A DNA stretch of 64,000 nucleotides, from assembly GCA_023423045.1 (NCBI GenBank), contig JAFAGA010000083.1, forward strand, positions 33,051 to 97,050, read 5' to 3'. Below are positions 41,996 through 50,336 of this stretch, one piece after another. Both the position numbers and the translations under genes were made by a program. Position 1 is the first letter of the stretch. Each line of letters starts with the position of its first letter. A model generated the notes under the pieces. The model was not told the DNA's origin and did no database searches. It was given only the letters and a program-made list of their open reading frames with translations. The DNA is from Bacillota bacterium. Its GTDB lineage: Bacteria; Bacillota; Clostridia; Lachnospirales; Lachnospiraceae.

Positions 41996-43151
41996 ATTTC
42001 TCCACCGCCTTTCTAAACTCAGAATATTTATCTACATCCTCCCAAGGGAATAACCAACTATTAAAGTGACCATAAACAGCTGTGTCAGAATAAATCACAT
42101 CTCTTAGACGCAACTTTTCGATGATAGCAGCTGGCTTTAAGTTGAAAACCTCATCTACTGCTAGTGTTAAAATCTCTTCAGATACCGTACCTGTTCCAAA
42201 GGTGTTCACGGAAAAGGCAACAGGATTTGCTTTACCAATAGCATAGGAAATACTAACTTCACACCTTTTTGCAAAGTCGCACCAAATTATATGCTTCGCA
42301 ATATACCGTGCCATATAAGCACCACTACGATCTACCTTTGTTGGATCTTTGCCGGAAAGTGCTCCGCCACCATGAGAAGCAAGACCTCCATAGGTATCGA
42401 CCATCAGCTTTCGTCCGGTAAGTCCTGTATCTGCTGCCGGGCCACCAAGAACAAATCTGCCCGATGGATTTACAAGAATTTCCGTCTCGTTATCAAAGGG
42501 AAAATCCTCAAAGCACTGCCATAGAACATTATTTAAAATGTCGGCTTTCAGCTCTTCTTGGCTTTTGTCTGCTTTATGCTGAACTGAAACAACTATGGTT
42601 TTTACCCTAATAGGAATATCCCCATCATATTCTACCGTTACTTGCGCTTTGCCATCGGGAAGGATACCTTTTATTAGTTTTCCTTTGCGGACATCATCAA
42701 GTCTTTTTACAATTCTATGAGAAAGCACAAGGGGAAGTGGTAGCATCTCACGGGTTTCACTTGTAGCATATCCGTACATGGTTCCCTGATCACCTGCACC
42801 AATAGAACCATATTGCTCGTTTATTCCGTTTCTAACTTCAAGGGCCACATTAACTCCTGAGCCAATATCTTTACTCTGATTATGTACATATACATAAATC
42901 AGGAAGCGTTTCGGATTATAGCCTACTTTTCTAAGAACATTTCTTACGACAAAACGAATGTCGACCTTCTCGCTACAGGTGATCTCGCCCGCTACGATTA
43001 TTTTACCTTTTGTAGCCATAACCTCACAGGCAACACGTGATGCTCTGTCTTTGCGTAGACATGTTTCTAAAATGCTATCTGCGATGATGTCACATAATTT
43101 ATCTGGATGCCCAGCACATACACTTTCAGCTGATAAATATCTTTTACTCAT
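41970..43151 (-). CDS. metK: S-adenosylmethionine synthetase, phage-borne
   Basis: 393 residues from ATG 43151 (GAGGAG upstream). Full-length enzyme making SAM from Met and ATP: AGHPDKLCDIIADSIL, GAGDQGTMYGYA, GGLASHGGGALSGKDPTKVD and SGAYMARYIAK are all intact, with the P-loop-like GGGALSGKD. It lies between the small terminase and a DNA methyltransferase and is divergent from typical chromosomal MetK in several spots. It likely raises SAM supply for phage DNA methylation. Confidence 0.95.
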   Translation of the reverse strand: MSKRYLSAESVCAGHPDKLCDIIADSILETCLRKDRASRVACEVMATKGKIIVAGEITCSEKVDIRFVVRNVLRKVGYNPKRFLIYVYVHNQSKDIGSGVNVALEVRNGINEQYGSIGAGDQGTMYGYATSETREMLPLPLVLSHRIVKRLDDVRKGKLIKGILPDGKAQVTVEYDGDIPIRVKTIVVSVQHKADKSQEELKADILNNVLWQCFEDFPFDNETEILVNPSGRFVLGGPAADTGLTGRKLMVDTYGGLASHGGGALSGKDPTKVDRSGAYMARYIAKHIIWCDFAKRCEVSISYAIGKANPVAFSVNTFGTGTVSEEILTLAVDEVFNLKPAAIIEKLRLRDVIYSDTAVYGHFNSWLFPWEDVDKYSEFRKAVEKYADRKIKD

Positions 43152-43168
43152 TATTAATCTCCTCATCT

Positions 43169-43720
43169 TTATTTTCCTCTACGAGCAGTTAGCAATCGCT
43201 CCATCACATCATCCTGTGGGTTTGAGCTACCATACTCGGTCGCACAATTTTCTCGAACAATCTGATATATCTCCATCCAAAGTCTGTTTGTTTGGCTCAT
43301 AAAATTCTGGCTCATAGCCACATAAGGACTTTGAATAGCATTTCCAGTGGTTGGGTGTTTGGCAAGAAAACCAAACTCCGTTACTGCTTCCTCACACTGT
43401 ATCCACCTAGCAGCACTCATGGCATAACGTTCTAAAAGTTGTGGAAGCACTAAATGTGCACATCCACGTTCCTCAAGCCATTGCCATGTGATCTCATAGA
43501 TTTCTGATGCTACAAGTGTCTTTCCATCCTTCTGAACAGCTGAGAGCATTGCTCTTGGTTGCGGCATCTCCTGTCCCTTTAGGTCAGCAGTATTTTGAAA
43601 ATCTACAACCTCAAGTTTTCTTTTCCCTGGATTACCTTCAGCAATTTTGTCAGCCAGTGGCTTCTTCTTCTGACCGGAACCGATACGAGCACCTCCACGA
43701 TTTGTTCCGTCTTTCGCCAT
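43169..43720 (-). CDS. P27-family terminase small subunit
   Basis: 183 residues from ATG 43720 (GAGGTG upstream). P27 signature: ADKIAEGNPGKRKLEVVDF, AREIYEITWQWLEERG-like region and NAIQSPYVAMSQNFMSQ. Binds phage DNA at the packaging site and recruits the large subunit. Unusually, it is separated from the large subunit by eight genes of DNA and protein modification. Confidence 0.9.
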   Translation of the reverse strand: MAKDGTNRGGARIGSGQKKKPLADKIAEGNPGKRKLEVVDFQNTADLKGQEMPQPRAMLSAVQKDGKTLVASEIYEITWQWLEERGCAHLVLPQLLERYAMSAARWIQCEEAVTEFGFLAKHPTTGNAIQSPYVAMSQNFMSQTNRLWMEIYQIVRENCATEYGSSNPQDDVMERLLTARRGK

Positions 43721-43740
43721 TTTGCTCACCTCTTTTCGTT

Positions 43741-43833
43741 GTAGGGCCTATTTACCCTGTTTGAAATCGCGAATTTTCGCGTGATACCCCACGCCCGTTG
43801 CACAATTGAAAAGCTGTGGAGATTCTCATCCCC
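43741..43833. other. Candidate packaging (cos) region
   Basis: A 110-base gap between HNH and small terminase genes, more GC-rich than its surroundings, with CGCGAA-TT-TTCGCG (43768-43781) as a palindrome and a CCCCCTACCGGG patch. In HK97-like phages with an HNH protein the cos site is found close to this position. The cut site cannot be read from the sequence. Confidence 0.35.
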
Positions 43834-44190
43834 CTACCGGGTTCTCCAACGACCCCCATCTCTTGCAGTGATAGTAGAATGACAAGGAGTACAAAGTGCC
43901 ATCAGATTCCTTTTATCATGAGTTCCACCTTTTGAAAGTGGTAAGATATGATGTACCTCATTTGCTGGTGTCAGCCTTCCATTCTTCCTACACTCTTCAC
44001 AGAGAGGGTGAGCTGCAATATAACTATCTCGAATGCGCTTCCAGGCTCGACCATAACGCCTTCTTGTTTCAGGGTCACGGTCATACTTTTCATACCGTGA
44101 TGCTTCCTTCTTTGCATGCTCCTCACAAAAGCGACCATCAGTTAACTCAGGACAGCTAGGATATGAACAAGGTCGCTTAGGTTTCCTTGG
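43834..44190 (-). CDS. HNH endonuclease (packaging-associated)
   Basis: 118 residues from ATG 44190 (GAGGTG upstream). HNH core: HPLCEECRKNGRLTPANEVH then HILPLSKGGTHDKRNLMALC and CHS, with two CxxC zinc pairs. A small zinc knuckle CSYPSCPELTDGRFCEEH is at the N-terminus. HNH proteins next to terminase stimulate cos cleavage in many phages. First gene behind the putative late promoter and leader terminator. Confidence 0.93.
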   Translation of the reverse strand, partial: PRKPKRPCSYPSCPELTDGRFCEEHAKKEASRYEKYDRDPETRRRYGRAWKRIRDSYIAAHPLCEECRKNGRLTPANEVHHILPLSKGGTHDKRNLMALCTPCHSTITARDGGRWRTR

Positions 44191-44213
44191 CATTTGCTTC
44201 ACCTCATTTTTGG

Positions 44214-44251
44214 GCATAACAAAAGCCACCAAGGATCTCTCCTGCGGTGGC
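44214..44251 (-). terminator. Leader terminator before the late operon
   Basis: GCCACC (44225-44230) pairs with GGTGGC (44246-44251). Read leftward the stem is followed by TTTTGTT. It lies about 25 bases after the expected start of the putative late promoter at 44277-44304 and before the HNH gene. Confidence 0.6.
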
Positions 44252-44276
44252 CTGTGTCTATACTTTCTACAATACT

Positions 44277-44304
44277 ATTATACTATATTCTGTAATAACA
44301 TCAA
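44277..44304 (-). promoter_or_regulatory. Putative late promoter
   Basis: Minus strand TTGATG (44299-44304), 16 bases, TATAAT (44277-44282). It begins eight bases after the stop of the late regulator gene. Confidence 0.55.
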
Positions 44305-44311
44305 CTCTCCT

Positions 44312-44728
44312 TTACTCTCCACTTGCATTAATAACAACCTTCTTTAGTGCTCTATCACGCATTCGATAAGTATGCTGAATGCTATATCCCATCTTGATAG
44401 CAACTTCCTCCCATGTGCAGCCACAAAGAAAACGAAGCTCAAGCAATGTCTGGTATTCCTTATTTTCTACTGCTTTGATACTAGCAGCAATCTGCCGCTT
44501 AATGTCCATTAACTGATGTATGTCACGATCAATTTCTCTTTGAAGATCCACAATCTTTGCAACTACATTTGCCATAGAGGATACGCTATGGTTGGGATTA
44601 CGAGGCATACCACTGATAGTAGAGGTGCATTTTGTTGCCAGTTCATTTAAGGAAGAAAGCTGTTCAAGCTTGCTGTCGATGCGAAGATCAAGTCGGTAAG
44701 CTTGGCTAAGAAAATCTAAAGCAGTCAT
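44312..44728 (-). CDS. Sigma-70 region 4-like phage late regulator (DUF1492 type)
   Basis: 138 residues from ATG 44728 (GGAGGTGG upstream). A helical N-terminus (AYRLDLRIDSKLEQLSSLNE) is followed by an HTH at about 100-135 (LCGCTWEEVAIKMGYSIQHT then YRMRDRALKK), the DUF1492/ArpU-like layout found just upstream of terminase genes. It is expected to switch on late transcription, directly or by antitermination at the downstream leader. Confidence 0.85.
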   Translation of the reverse strand: MTALDFLSQAYRLDLRIDSKLEQLSSLNELATKCTSTISGMPRNPNHSVSSMANVVAKIVDLQREIDRDIHQLMDIKRQIAASIKAVENKEYQTLLELRFLCGCTWEEVAIKMGYSIQHTYRMRDRALKKVVINASGE

Positions 44729-44729
44729 A

Positions 44730-45050
44730 TTAGCCCACCTCCATTTCACGAATCTGCTTTAATAGAACATCACCATCCAGAGCAGTGAGCTCCCCAAACC
44801 AACCGGATCGGAAAAAGCGTTCTACATCATCCCGCTCTCCTTCATTTTTAATGATATTATTTAGCAGAGTAATCTTTCGAATATCCTTTTTCGCTTCCTC
44901 AGTATCTAGATCAGGAGTATGTGGATGGTGTTTTAGGAAATGGATTGCTTCTCGGTAGTCCTTAACTGCCTGTATGATAATGGCATTTGCTAGATTGGAA
45001 AATCCATCTTCAACTATAAAAGGTTTAGCTTGATTATTGTTTTTGTACAT
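44730..45050 (-). CDS. Hypothetical early protein
   Basis: 106 residues: FSNLANAIIIQAVKDYREAI, DLDTEEAKKDIRKITLL, and VERFFRSGWFGELTALDGD. The last phrase (FRSxWFxxLTxxDGxxLL) is seen in small phage proteins preceding the late regulator. It is followed by the regulator after two bases. Function unknown. Confidence 0.7.
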   Translation of the reverse strand: MYKNNNQAKPFIVEDGFSNLANAIIIQAVKDYREAIHFLKHHPHTPDLDTEEAKKDIRKITLLNNIIKNEGERDDVERFFRSGWFGELTALDGDVLLKQIREMEVG

Positions 45051-45104
45051 AAACAGTACCTCCGATTTTAGAATTTTAATTCCCTCGGATTTACTCAGAT
45101 TGTC

Positions 45105-46475
45105 TCAGATTTGCAGATTAGCCTTTACAGCATCGATTAATGCGGATTGTGTGTTATCCTTATCCGATAAAGCTCGAAGAATTCTCTCATCAATCGTTCC
45201 AGCGGCAACTATGTGCTGCACCACAACGGTATTTTCTATCTGCCCTTGTCTCCACAACCTTGCTATTGTTTGTTGATATAGTTCCAAGGACCATGTCATA
45301 CCAAACCAGACAATGGTGGATCCACCAGATTGGAGATTAAGGCCATGACCCGCACTCGCAGGATGTATTAATGCTACGTGAAGCTTACCAGCACTCCACT
45401 TTTGGATACTTTTATCTGTATTAAGCTGTGAGAATTCTACTTTTAATTTATTCAGCCTCTCTGTGATACGCTCCAAATCATGTCGAAACCAATAAGCCAC
45501 TAAGATTGGCTTACCATTTGCTGCTTCAATAATATCCTCCAAAGCGTCCAGTTTTTTGTCGTGGATATACACGATTTCATTTGTATCGGAATACACTGCA
45601 CCATTTGCCATTTGGCAAAGCTTCCCTGAAAGTGCTCCCGCGTTTGCTGCTGTAATATCATCATCGTTACGAAAAGGAAGCATCAAATCCTTTTTCATAT
45701 CATCGTATAAATCCTGTTCTTCTGGATCTAAATAAACCAAATAGTTAGAATTAATTAATTCTGGCATTTGTATATAGTCGGTGGATTTCATAGAAATCGT
45801 AATGTCCGATATCTTGGCATAAATCCGTTGCTCAGCTCCCGGTAATAATTTATAGCTATAAACAATCTGACCATTCATTCTATCTGGCTTAAAGTAGTTG
45901 TTACGAAACTGGGTGATAAATCTTCCAAGGCGCACACCCATATCAAGCACACGAAACTCAGCAAACAAATCCATCAAACCGTTACTACTTGGTGTTCCTG
46001 TAAGGCCTACTACTCTTTTTATCTTTGGTCTTACCTTCATAAAGGCTCTAAATCTCTTTGACTGCCAGTTCTTAAATGAAGATAGCTCATCGATTACAAC
46101 CATGTCGTAATCAAATGGAAGATTGCTTTTCTCGATTAGCCATTGAAGATTCTCACGATTGATAATGTAAATATCAGCTTTGGCTTTTAGTGCTGTAAGT
46201 CTTTCAGATTCCGTTCCAACTGCTAAGGAATACTCCAAATCCTCTCTTAGATGATTCCACTTAGTTATTTCTGCAGACCAGGTATTTCTTGCCACCCTTA
46301 ACGGTGCTACTACTAAAACCTTGTGAATTTCAAAGTAATCAAACAACAAGTCATTAATTGCAGTCAAAGTAATACTTGTTTTTCCCAGACCCATATCTAA
46401 AAAGACAGCTGCAATGGGATGTGTTTTGATATATTCGATAGCATATTGCTGGTAGCTATGTGGATTGTATTGCAT
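45105..46475 (-). CDS. SNF2/DEAD-like phage helicase
   Basis: 456 residues from ATG 46475. Superfamily 2: motif I FLDMGLGKTSITL, motif II VVIDELSSFKN, motif III VVGLTGTPSSNG, motif V/VI HPASAGHGLNLQSGG and QQTIARLWRQGQ. Probably aids phage replication or recombination. Overlaps the VRR-NUC gene by 20 bases, as in many siphophage replication modules. Confidence 0.93.
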   Translation of the reverse strand: MQYNPHSYQQYAIEYIKTHPIAAVFLDMGLGKTSITLTAINDLLFDYFEIHKVLVVAPLRVARNTWSAEITKWNHLREDLEYSLAVGTESERLTALKAKADIYIINRENLQWLIEKSNLPFDYDMVVIDELSSFKNWQSKRFRAFMKVRPKIKRVVGLTGTPSSNGLMDLFAEFRVLDMGVRLGRFITQFRNNYFKPDRMNGQIVYSYKLLPGAEQRIYAKISDITISMKSTDYIQMPELINSNYLVYLDPEEQDLYDDMKKDLMLPFRNDDDITAANAGALSGKLCQMANGAVYSDTNEIVYIHDKKLDALEDIIEAANGKPILVAYWFRHDLERITERLNKLKVEFSQLNTDKSIQKWSAGKLHVALIHPASAGHGLNLQSGGSTIVWFGMTWSLELYQQTIARLWRQGQIENTVVVQHIVAAGTIDERILRALSDKDNTQSALIDAVKANLQI

Positions 46476-46737
46476 CAATTATCCCTCCGATTTTTTCTAC
46501 CGAATCTAAGACATACACCTTAAATCCCAAATGACAAAGTAACTTATGTCTACTAAGCTGCAATGGTCTTTGTTTTTCACCAAGTGCTTTTACTTCCACA
46601 AATCCAAACTTTCCTTCTGGTAGTAACACCAATCTATCCGGCATTCCCGAAAAGCTAGGTGATGTAAACTTCGGGCAAATGCCACCTTTGGCTTTCACTG
46701 CTACAACAAGTTTTTGTTCTATAATCTTCTCACGCAT
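46456..46737 (-). CDS. VRR-NUC domain nuclease
   Basis: 93 residues: KAKGGICPKFTSPSFSGMPD then RLVLLPEGKFGFVEVKALGE and QLSRHKLLCHLGFKVYVLD. The PD-(D/E)XK residues D (GMPD) and E-V-K are present. Stand-alone VRR-NUC proteins in phages are thought to process branched replication intermediates with the adjacent helicase. Confidence 0.93.
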   Translation of the reverse strand: MREKIIEQKLVVAVKAKGGICPKFTSPSFSGMPDRLVLLPEGKFGFVEVKALGEKQRPLQLSRHKLLCHLGFKVYVLDSVEKIGGIIDAIQST

Positions 46738-46885
46738 TTTCTTGCATACCTTTCCATCAAGATTATTAGGGGTGTGGAGGTCTTTGGAGGCTGAATCTAT
46801 AACTTTATATATAGGCTATTTTTTTACCCCTATAAGAGAGTTTATATATCAAGTTCCATTGACCTCCACATATAGCTATAAAGCC

Positions 46886-49138
46886 TTATTCTTCAAGGAA
46901 TTCCGCTTTTAGCTTAAGTCCTAGAATCAGATTATTATCACGGGTTCTTTTACGGTCGAATCCGGAGGTTTCTAGTGCTGCATAGAAATCTGCTGTACCA
47001 CGAGTAAACTCACCCACCTGCATGCAATAAGCACGGTATGAGCTGTAAACTTCACTAGACTTTGCACTATAAGAGCTACCCACTTCGCAACAATCGGTTA
47101 GATAATGTGAAAGCCAATCGTTATTCTCCTTATATGACTGGATTGCAGCCTTTACTTTCTCTGGCGTTTCAATCTTGAATTTATGTCCGATTACCTTCGT
47201 AGCACCTTCAATCACCCACGCAAGAATTGCACCTCCTGCATTTTCAAGAAGATAATCTGCATAGTTCTTCACATCTGCATTGCCTTCTATTTTTGCACTA
47301 AAAGGAATTACAATAAGACGACGCCAGGTGCCTTTATCGATAGCTCCGACCTTAGGTAGGTGGTTGGTATAAAGCACCAATGTATGGCTTGGAATATAGC
47401 TGAATGGATCCTTGTACTTTTTCTCTGCGTAAATCTCATCGGTAGAACAAAGCTGTTTCACATTTGATGTATTTAGGCGCATTCCCTCTTCCATCTCTGC
47501 AGCGATCATTAATCTCTTTCCCTTCGCTTCAGCTAATTCCGGCTTAACATTTCTACGGCATCCAACGGTCAACATATCTGCAGAGATATTACCACTATAA
47601 GAACCAAGTACTCTAGCTATTACATTCCAGAAGGTTGACTTACCATTACGACCATCCCCGTAGGCAATAATTAGTGCTTCCACATATACTTTTCCTATGG
47701 CGGCAAGGCCTACAATCTCTTGAACATAATGGATGAGTTCTAAATCCCCACAGAAGAATGTATTTAGAGCAGCTTCCCATAGATCAGCACCTTCCGTACC
47801 AGGGTCTACTATTGTCTGCTTTGTAATAAAATCAAGTGGATCATGTGTCATAATAGAACCTAATCCCTTGCGTAGGTCATATGTTCCCGATGGTGTATTT
47901 AATAGAAACTCATCCGCATCCAAATTACACTGCTCTATCTCCAACATTGGCCGAGCTTCTTTTAAGGCAGATGAGATGTATTTGGAGTCACGACGTTTAA
48001 TGGCATAGTTGCGATAAAGCTGTGCTGTCTGGTATTTTTCAAAGGAATGCCTTTGCTGTTCATTAAAAGCTGATGCCGCTTTCTTTGGTCCCATTGCAAC
48101 AAGCATCTCCCAAGCACCATTTTGCAACATTTCATTCGTAGCCTTATGCATCTCAGTTTCCGCTTCCTCCAACTGCCTTGCTGTAAGTTCCTGTGCCACT
48201 GCCTGAGCCTTTGGTTTTGACTCCTCCCAGTAGCTTCCGTTGTATACGATGTAATCTGTGGATGGTGAATAACGCAAACTATCACAATATTCTCTTGATA
48301 AAACAATTGCTTGGCCTACATCGGAAAAATCATCCGGCTTTAACTTCATATCTGTGTTGTACTGTTCTGGTGGAATGTAGCTCTCCTGAGAAGATACATA
48401 TTTTCCAAACTTTACAGCACTGTTCCAGATAGTCTTTAATTCTGCTTCTTCAAGCGGTGGATTGCACTTCTCTGCCTTCTTTAGAAAAATAGCATATGCC
48501 TCATCGGTGTTTCCATAACGAACAACGAGTTTACCTGCAATACCCGACATCGTATTGTTTCGATTTCCTTCTAGAATTTCATCCTGTGAATTATCCCATT
48601 CTTCAAATTTATTATCTTGCAGAAAGTCTACGATACTTTTTTCTCCTCTGTAGAGTTCTACCTCAGCATTGGCTGTTCCAAATAAAAATCTCGCGCTATC
48701 AAGAGCATTGTTATCAAAATAAGGGAAGCACGATGTGATTTCCTTTTTTAACGCTGAGTATACTTTTGCATCTGTTACTGGAGGTATTGGAAAAAACACA
48801 TGAAATCTGGGACGCGGCGACCTACTATCCTTCTGTAGCATATTGCTTCTACTATAAACAACAGCAAAAGAAACATTAGGGAAGGCAAAAGCAACTTCTA
48901 ATGGTGTTACCCAATCATCCGGATTATCTGAATGATCATTATCGCAGTCGAGAGGTATATTATCCGCCCTGATGAAATTCAAGCTACTACGATAATTACC
49001 CTTATACTCTGCCGAGACATGGTCATGTGCAGCCGCTTGCTTCAAAGAGGCTTCATCAGTAATAACTGTCTTATGAGGATAAACGCAATTTGATTGACTC
49101 CCCACACTGTCTGATGTATATAAAGTAAACTGCTTCAT
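46886..49138 (-). CDS. Primase-polymerase/D5-like helicase (VapE family)
   Basis: 750 residues. The N-terminal archaeo-eukaryotic primase-like part has IPLDCDNDHSDNPDDWVTP, RPRFHVFFPIP and DSARFLFGTAN. The C-terminal superfamily 3 helicase has AYGDGRNGKSTFWNVIARVL (Walker A) and HTLVLYTNHLPKVGAIDKGT (sensor 1), then RRLIVIPF. It primes and unwinds DNA for phage replication. It starts four bases inside the DUF4406 gene with AAGGAGG upstream. Confidence 0.92.
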   Translation of the reverse strand: MKQFTLYTSDSVGSQSNCVYPHKTVITDEASLKQAAAHDHVSAEYKGNYRSSLNFIRADNIPLDCDNDHSDNPDDWVTPLEVAFAFPNVSFAVVYSRSNMLQKDSRSPRPRFHVFFPIPPVTDAKVYSALKKEITSCFPYFDNNALDSARFLFGTANAEVELYRGEKSIVDFLQDNKFEEWDNSQDEILEGNRNNTMSGIAGKLVVRYGNTDEAYAIFLKKAEKCNPPLEEAELKTIWNSAVKFGKYVSSQESYIPPEQYNTDMKLKPDDFSDVGQAIVLSREYCDSLRYSPSTDYIVYNGSYWEESKPKAQAVAQELTARQLEEAETEMHKATNEMLQNGAWEMLVAMGPKKAASAFNEQQRHSFEKYQTAQLYRNYAIKRRDSKYISSALKEARPMLEIEQCNLDADEFLLNTPSGTYDLRKGLGSIMTHDPLDFITKQTIVDPGTEGADLWEAALNTFFCGDLELIHYVQEIVGLAAIGKVYVEALIIAYGDGRNGKSTFWNVIARVLGSYSGNISADMLTVGCRRNVKPELAEAKGKRLMIAAEMEEGMRLNTSNVKQLCSTDEIYAEKKYKDPFSYIPSHTLVLYTNHLPKVGAIDKGTWRRLIVIPFSAKIEGNADVKNYADYLLENAGGAILAWVIEGATKVIGHKFKIETPEKVKAAIQSYKENNDWLSHYLTDCCEVGSSYSAKSSEVYSSYRAYCMQVGEFTRGTADFYAALETSGFDRKRTRDNNLILGLKLKAEFLEE

Positions 49139-49551
49139 CTGGTTACCTCCTTATAGTCCTCTGTGAAATAACGGATTCTCATGCGTTTCCACTTGGCTCG
49201 TAGGATCTCTGCTGCCATCCCTTCTGATATCCTGTCTCCAAACACCCAAAGTTCCTTACATCTTCCAAGCAGTACCATGTTCATGAACATTGCCAATTCT
49301 CTCTCAGTGGCTTCATCCATAAATTGAGGGAACAAAAGATGTGGGGCAATCGGTATTGCTCCACTGTTTACTGCAAATCTGCTATATTCCCTAGCTTTCA
49401 TGGTATTTAATTCTTCATTTCCCGAAAATGGAGAGCAGATATAAACAAGGGGTCTATAACCACTCCTTCTTTTTTCCATTTCTATAGCCTTAATTGCTTC
49501 AAACGGTACAGGGTCACTGTAACCTTCTGAGTTATAAAAACTAATTCCCAA
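49135..49551 (-). CDS. DUF4406-like nucleoside deoxyribosyltransferase-fold protein
   Basis: 138 residues from TTG 49551, with AAGGAGG nine bases before it; an ATG at 49590 has no such site. VYICSPFSG at the N-terminus, ARFAVNSGAIPIAPHLLFPQ and LLGRCKELWVFGDRISEGMA mark the DUF4406 family, related in fold to deoxyribosyltransferases and SLOG proteins. May modify or bind nucleotides. First gene of the leftward early operon, behind control motif copy 2. Confidence 0.82.
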   Translation of the reverse strand: MGISFYNSEGYSDPVPFEAIKAIEMEKRRSGYRPLVYICSPFSGNEELNTMKAREYSRFAVNSGAIPIAPHLLFPQFMDEATERELAMFMNMVLLGRCKELWVFGDRISEGMAAEILRAKWKRMRIRYFTEDYKEVTR

Positions 49552-49592
49552 AAGTTTCACCTCCTTAAAATTTTCTCGAGGACAAAACATCC

Positions 49593-49632
49593 CTCTATCT
49601 TTCTAAGGACAGAACCTTGGATTTTGGACGGA
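49593..49632 (-). promoter_or_regulatory. 40 bp control motif, copy 2
   Basis: Minus strand TCCGTCCAAA, eight bases, TTCTGTCCTTAGAAAGATAG. It faces the DUF4406-primase operon, 41 bases before the TTG start. Two bases differ from the other copies in the second box. Confidence 0.75.
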
Positions 49633-49699
49633 CAAATCAAAAAATATTTATCGCTTCCTTATATAAGCTAAAAAATCCGAATAAAAAACCTTTTAAACA

Positions 49700-49739
49700 T
49701 CCGTCCATTTACTCATTTTCTGTCCTTAGGAAGTTAGAA
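49700..49739 (+). promoter_or_regulatory. 40 bp control motif, copy 3
   Basis: TCCGTCCATT, eight bases, TTCTGTCCTTAGGAAGTTAG. It faces the rightward operon, in tandem with copy 4 and divergent from copy 2. Confidence 0.75.
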
Positions 49740-49770
49740 GGACATGAGTCAGAAAAAAGTTTTTAGAAAT

Positions 49771-49810
49771 TCCGTCCAAAACATAGACTTCTGTCCTTAG
49801 GAAGTTAGAG
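49771..49810 (+). promoter_or_regulatory. 40 bp control motif, copy 4
   Basis: TCCGTCCAAA, eight bases, TTCTGTCCTTAGGAAGTTAG. Ends 33 bases before the ATG at 49844. Confidence 0.75.
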
Positions 49811-49843
49811 AGGTAATACACCCTCGGAAAGGCGGTGCTACTT

Positions 49844-50008
49844 ATGCAGTCAGAAACAACTGCAGGCATTGAAAGCAAGCAAGACATTGGCTTAGATGAA
49901 GAACTAGCAGATGTACTAATTGCAATCAGTGTCATATCAAAACGACTTGCTAAGAAATTAACCGAGCAAGAACAACTAAATAAGGAAGGAGAAAAAACGC
50001 ATGAGTAA
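49844..50008 (+). CDS. Small early protein, first gene of the rightward replication operon
   Basis: 54 residues: MQSETTAGIESKQDIGLDEE then LADVLIAISVISKRLAKKL, a helical protein with a basic second half and a charged end. GGCGGTG lies upstream, and it overlaps the next gene by eight bases. Similar tiny proteins precede DUF2800 genes in siphophages. Function unknown; too short for most gene callers, but supported by coupling and control motif copy 4. Confidence 0.65.
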   Translation: MQSETTAGIESKQDIGLDEELADVLIAISVISKRLAKKLTEQEQLNKEGEKTHE

Positions 50009-50336
50009 GATGAGCGAATTATCCGCAGAGCTTGACGAGTTGAGAAAATGCGGAGAGACATTAATAAGTATATCTGAGACACTTAAAGATCTGTTTTCTA
50101 CGGTTGGAGATGAAAAAACAAAAGAAAAGGCTACTGCAAAAGTAACCCCAGAACCTGAAAAGAAATCAATCTCACTGACCGATGTTCGTGCTGTCCTAGC
50201 GGAAAAGTCCCGTAACGGATATACGGCAGATGTTAAAGCTCTTCTATTAAAGTTTGGAGCTGACAAGCTGTCAGATATTAATCCAACTGACTATGAAGCT
50301 TTACTTGCTGCAGCGGAGGTACTTGGAAATGGCTAA
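50001..50336 (+). CDS. Small early protein preceding the DUF2800 nuclease
   Basis: 111 residues. N-terminal coiled coil (LSAELDELRKCGETLISISE) and a C-terminal helical domain (TDVRAVLAEKSRNGYTADVK then ALLLKFGADKLSDINPTDY). The latter pattern resembles SAP-like or Rho-N-like modules and is often mislabelled as an rRNA biogenesis protein in phage annotations. Overlaps both neighbours by eight bases. May help load the nuclease or SSB-like partner; not shown. Confidence 0.75.
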   Translation: MSKMSELSAELDELRKCGETLISISETLKDLFSTVGDEKTKEKATAKVTPEPEKKSISLTDVRAVLAEKSRNGYTADVKALLLKFGADKLSDINPTDYEALLAAAEVLGNG

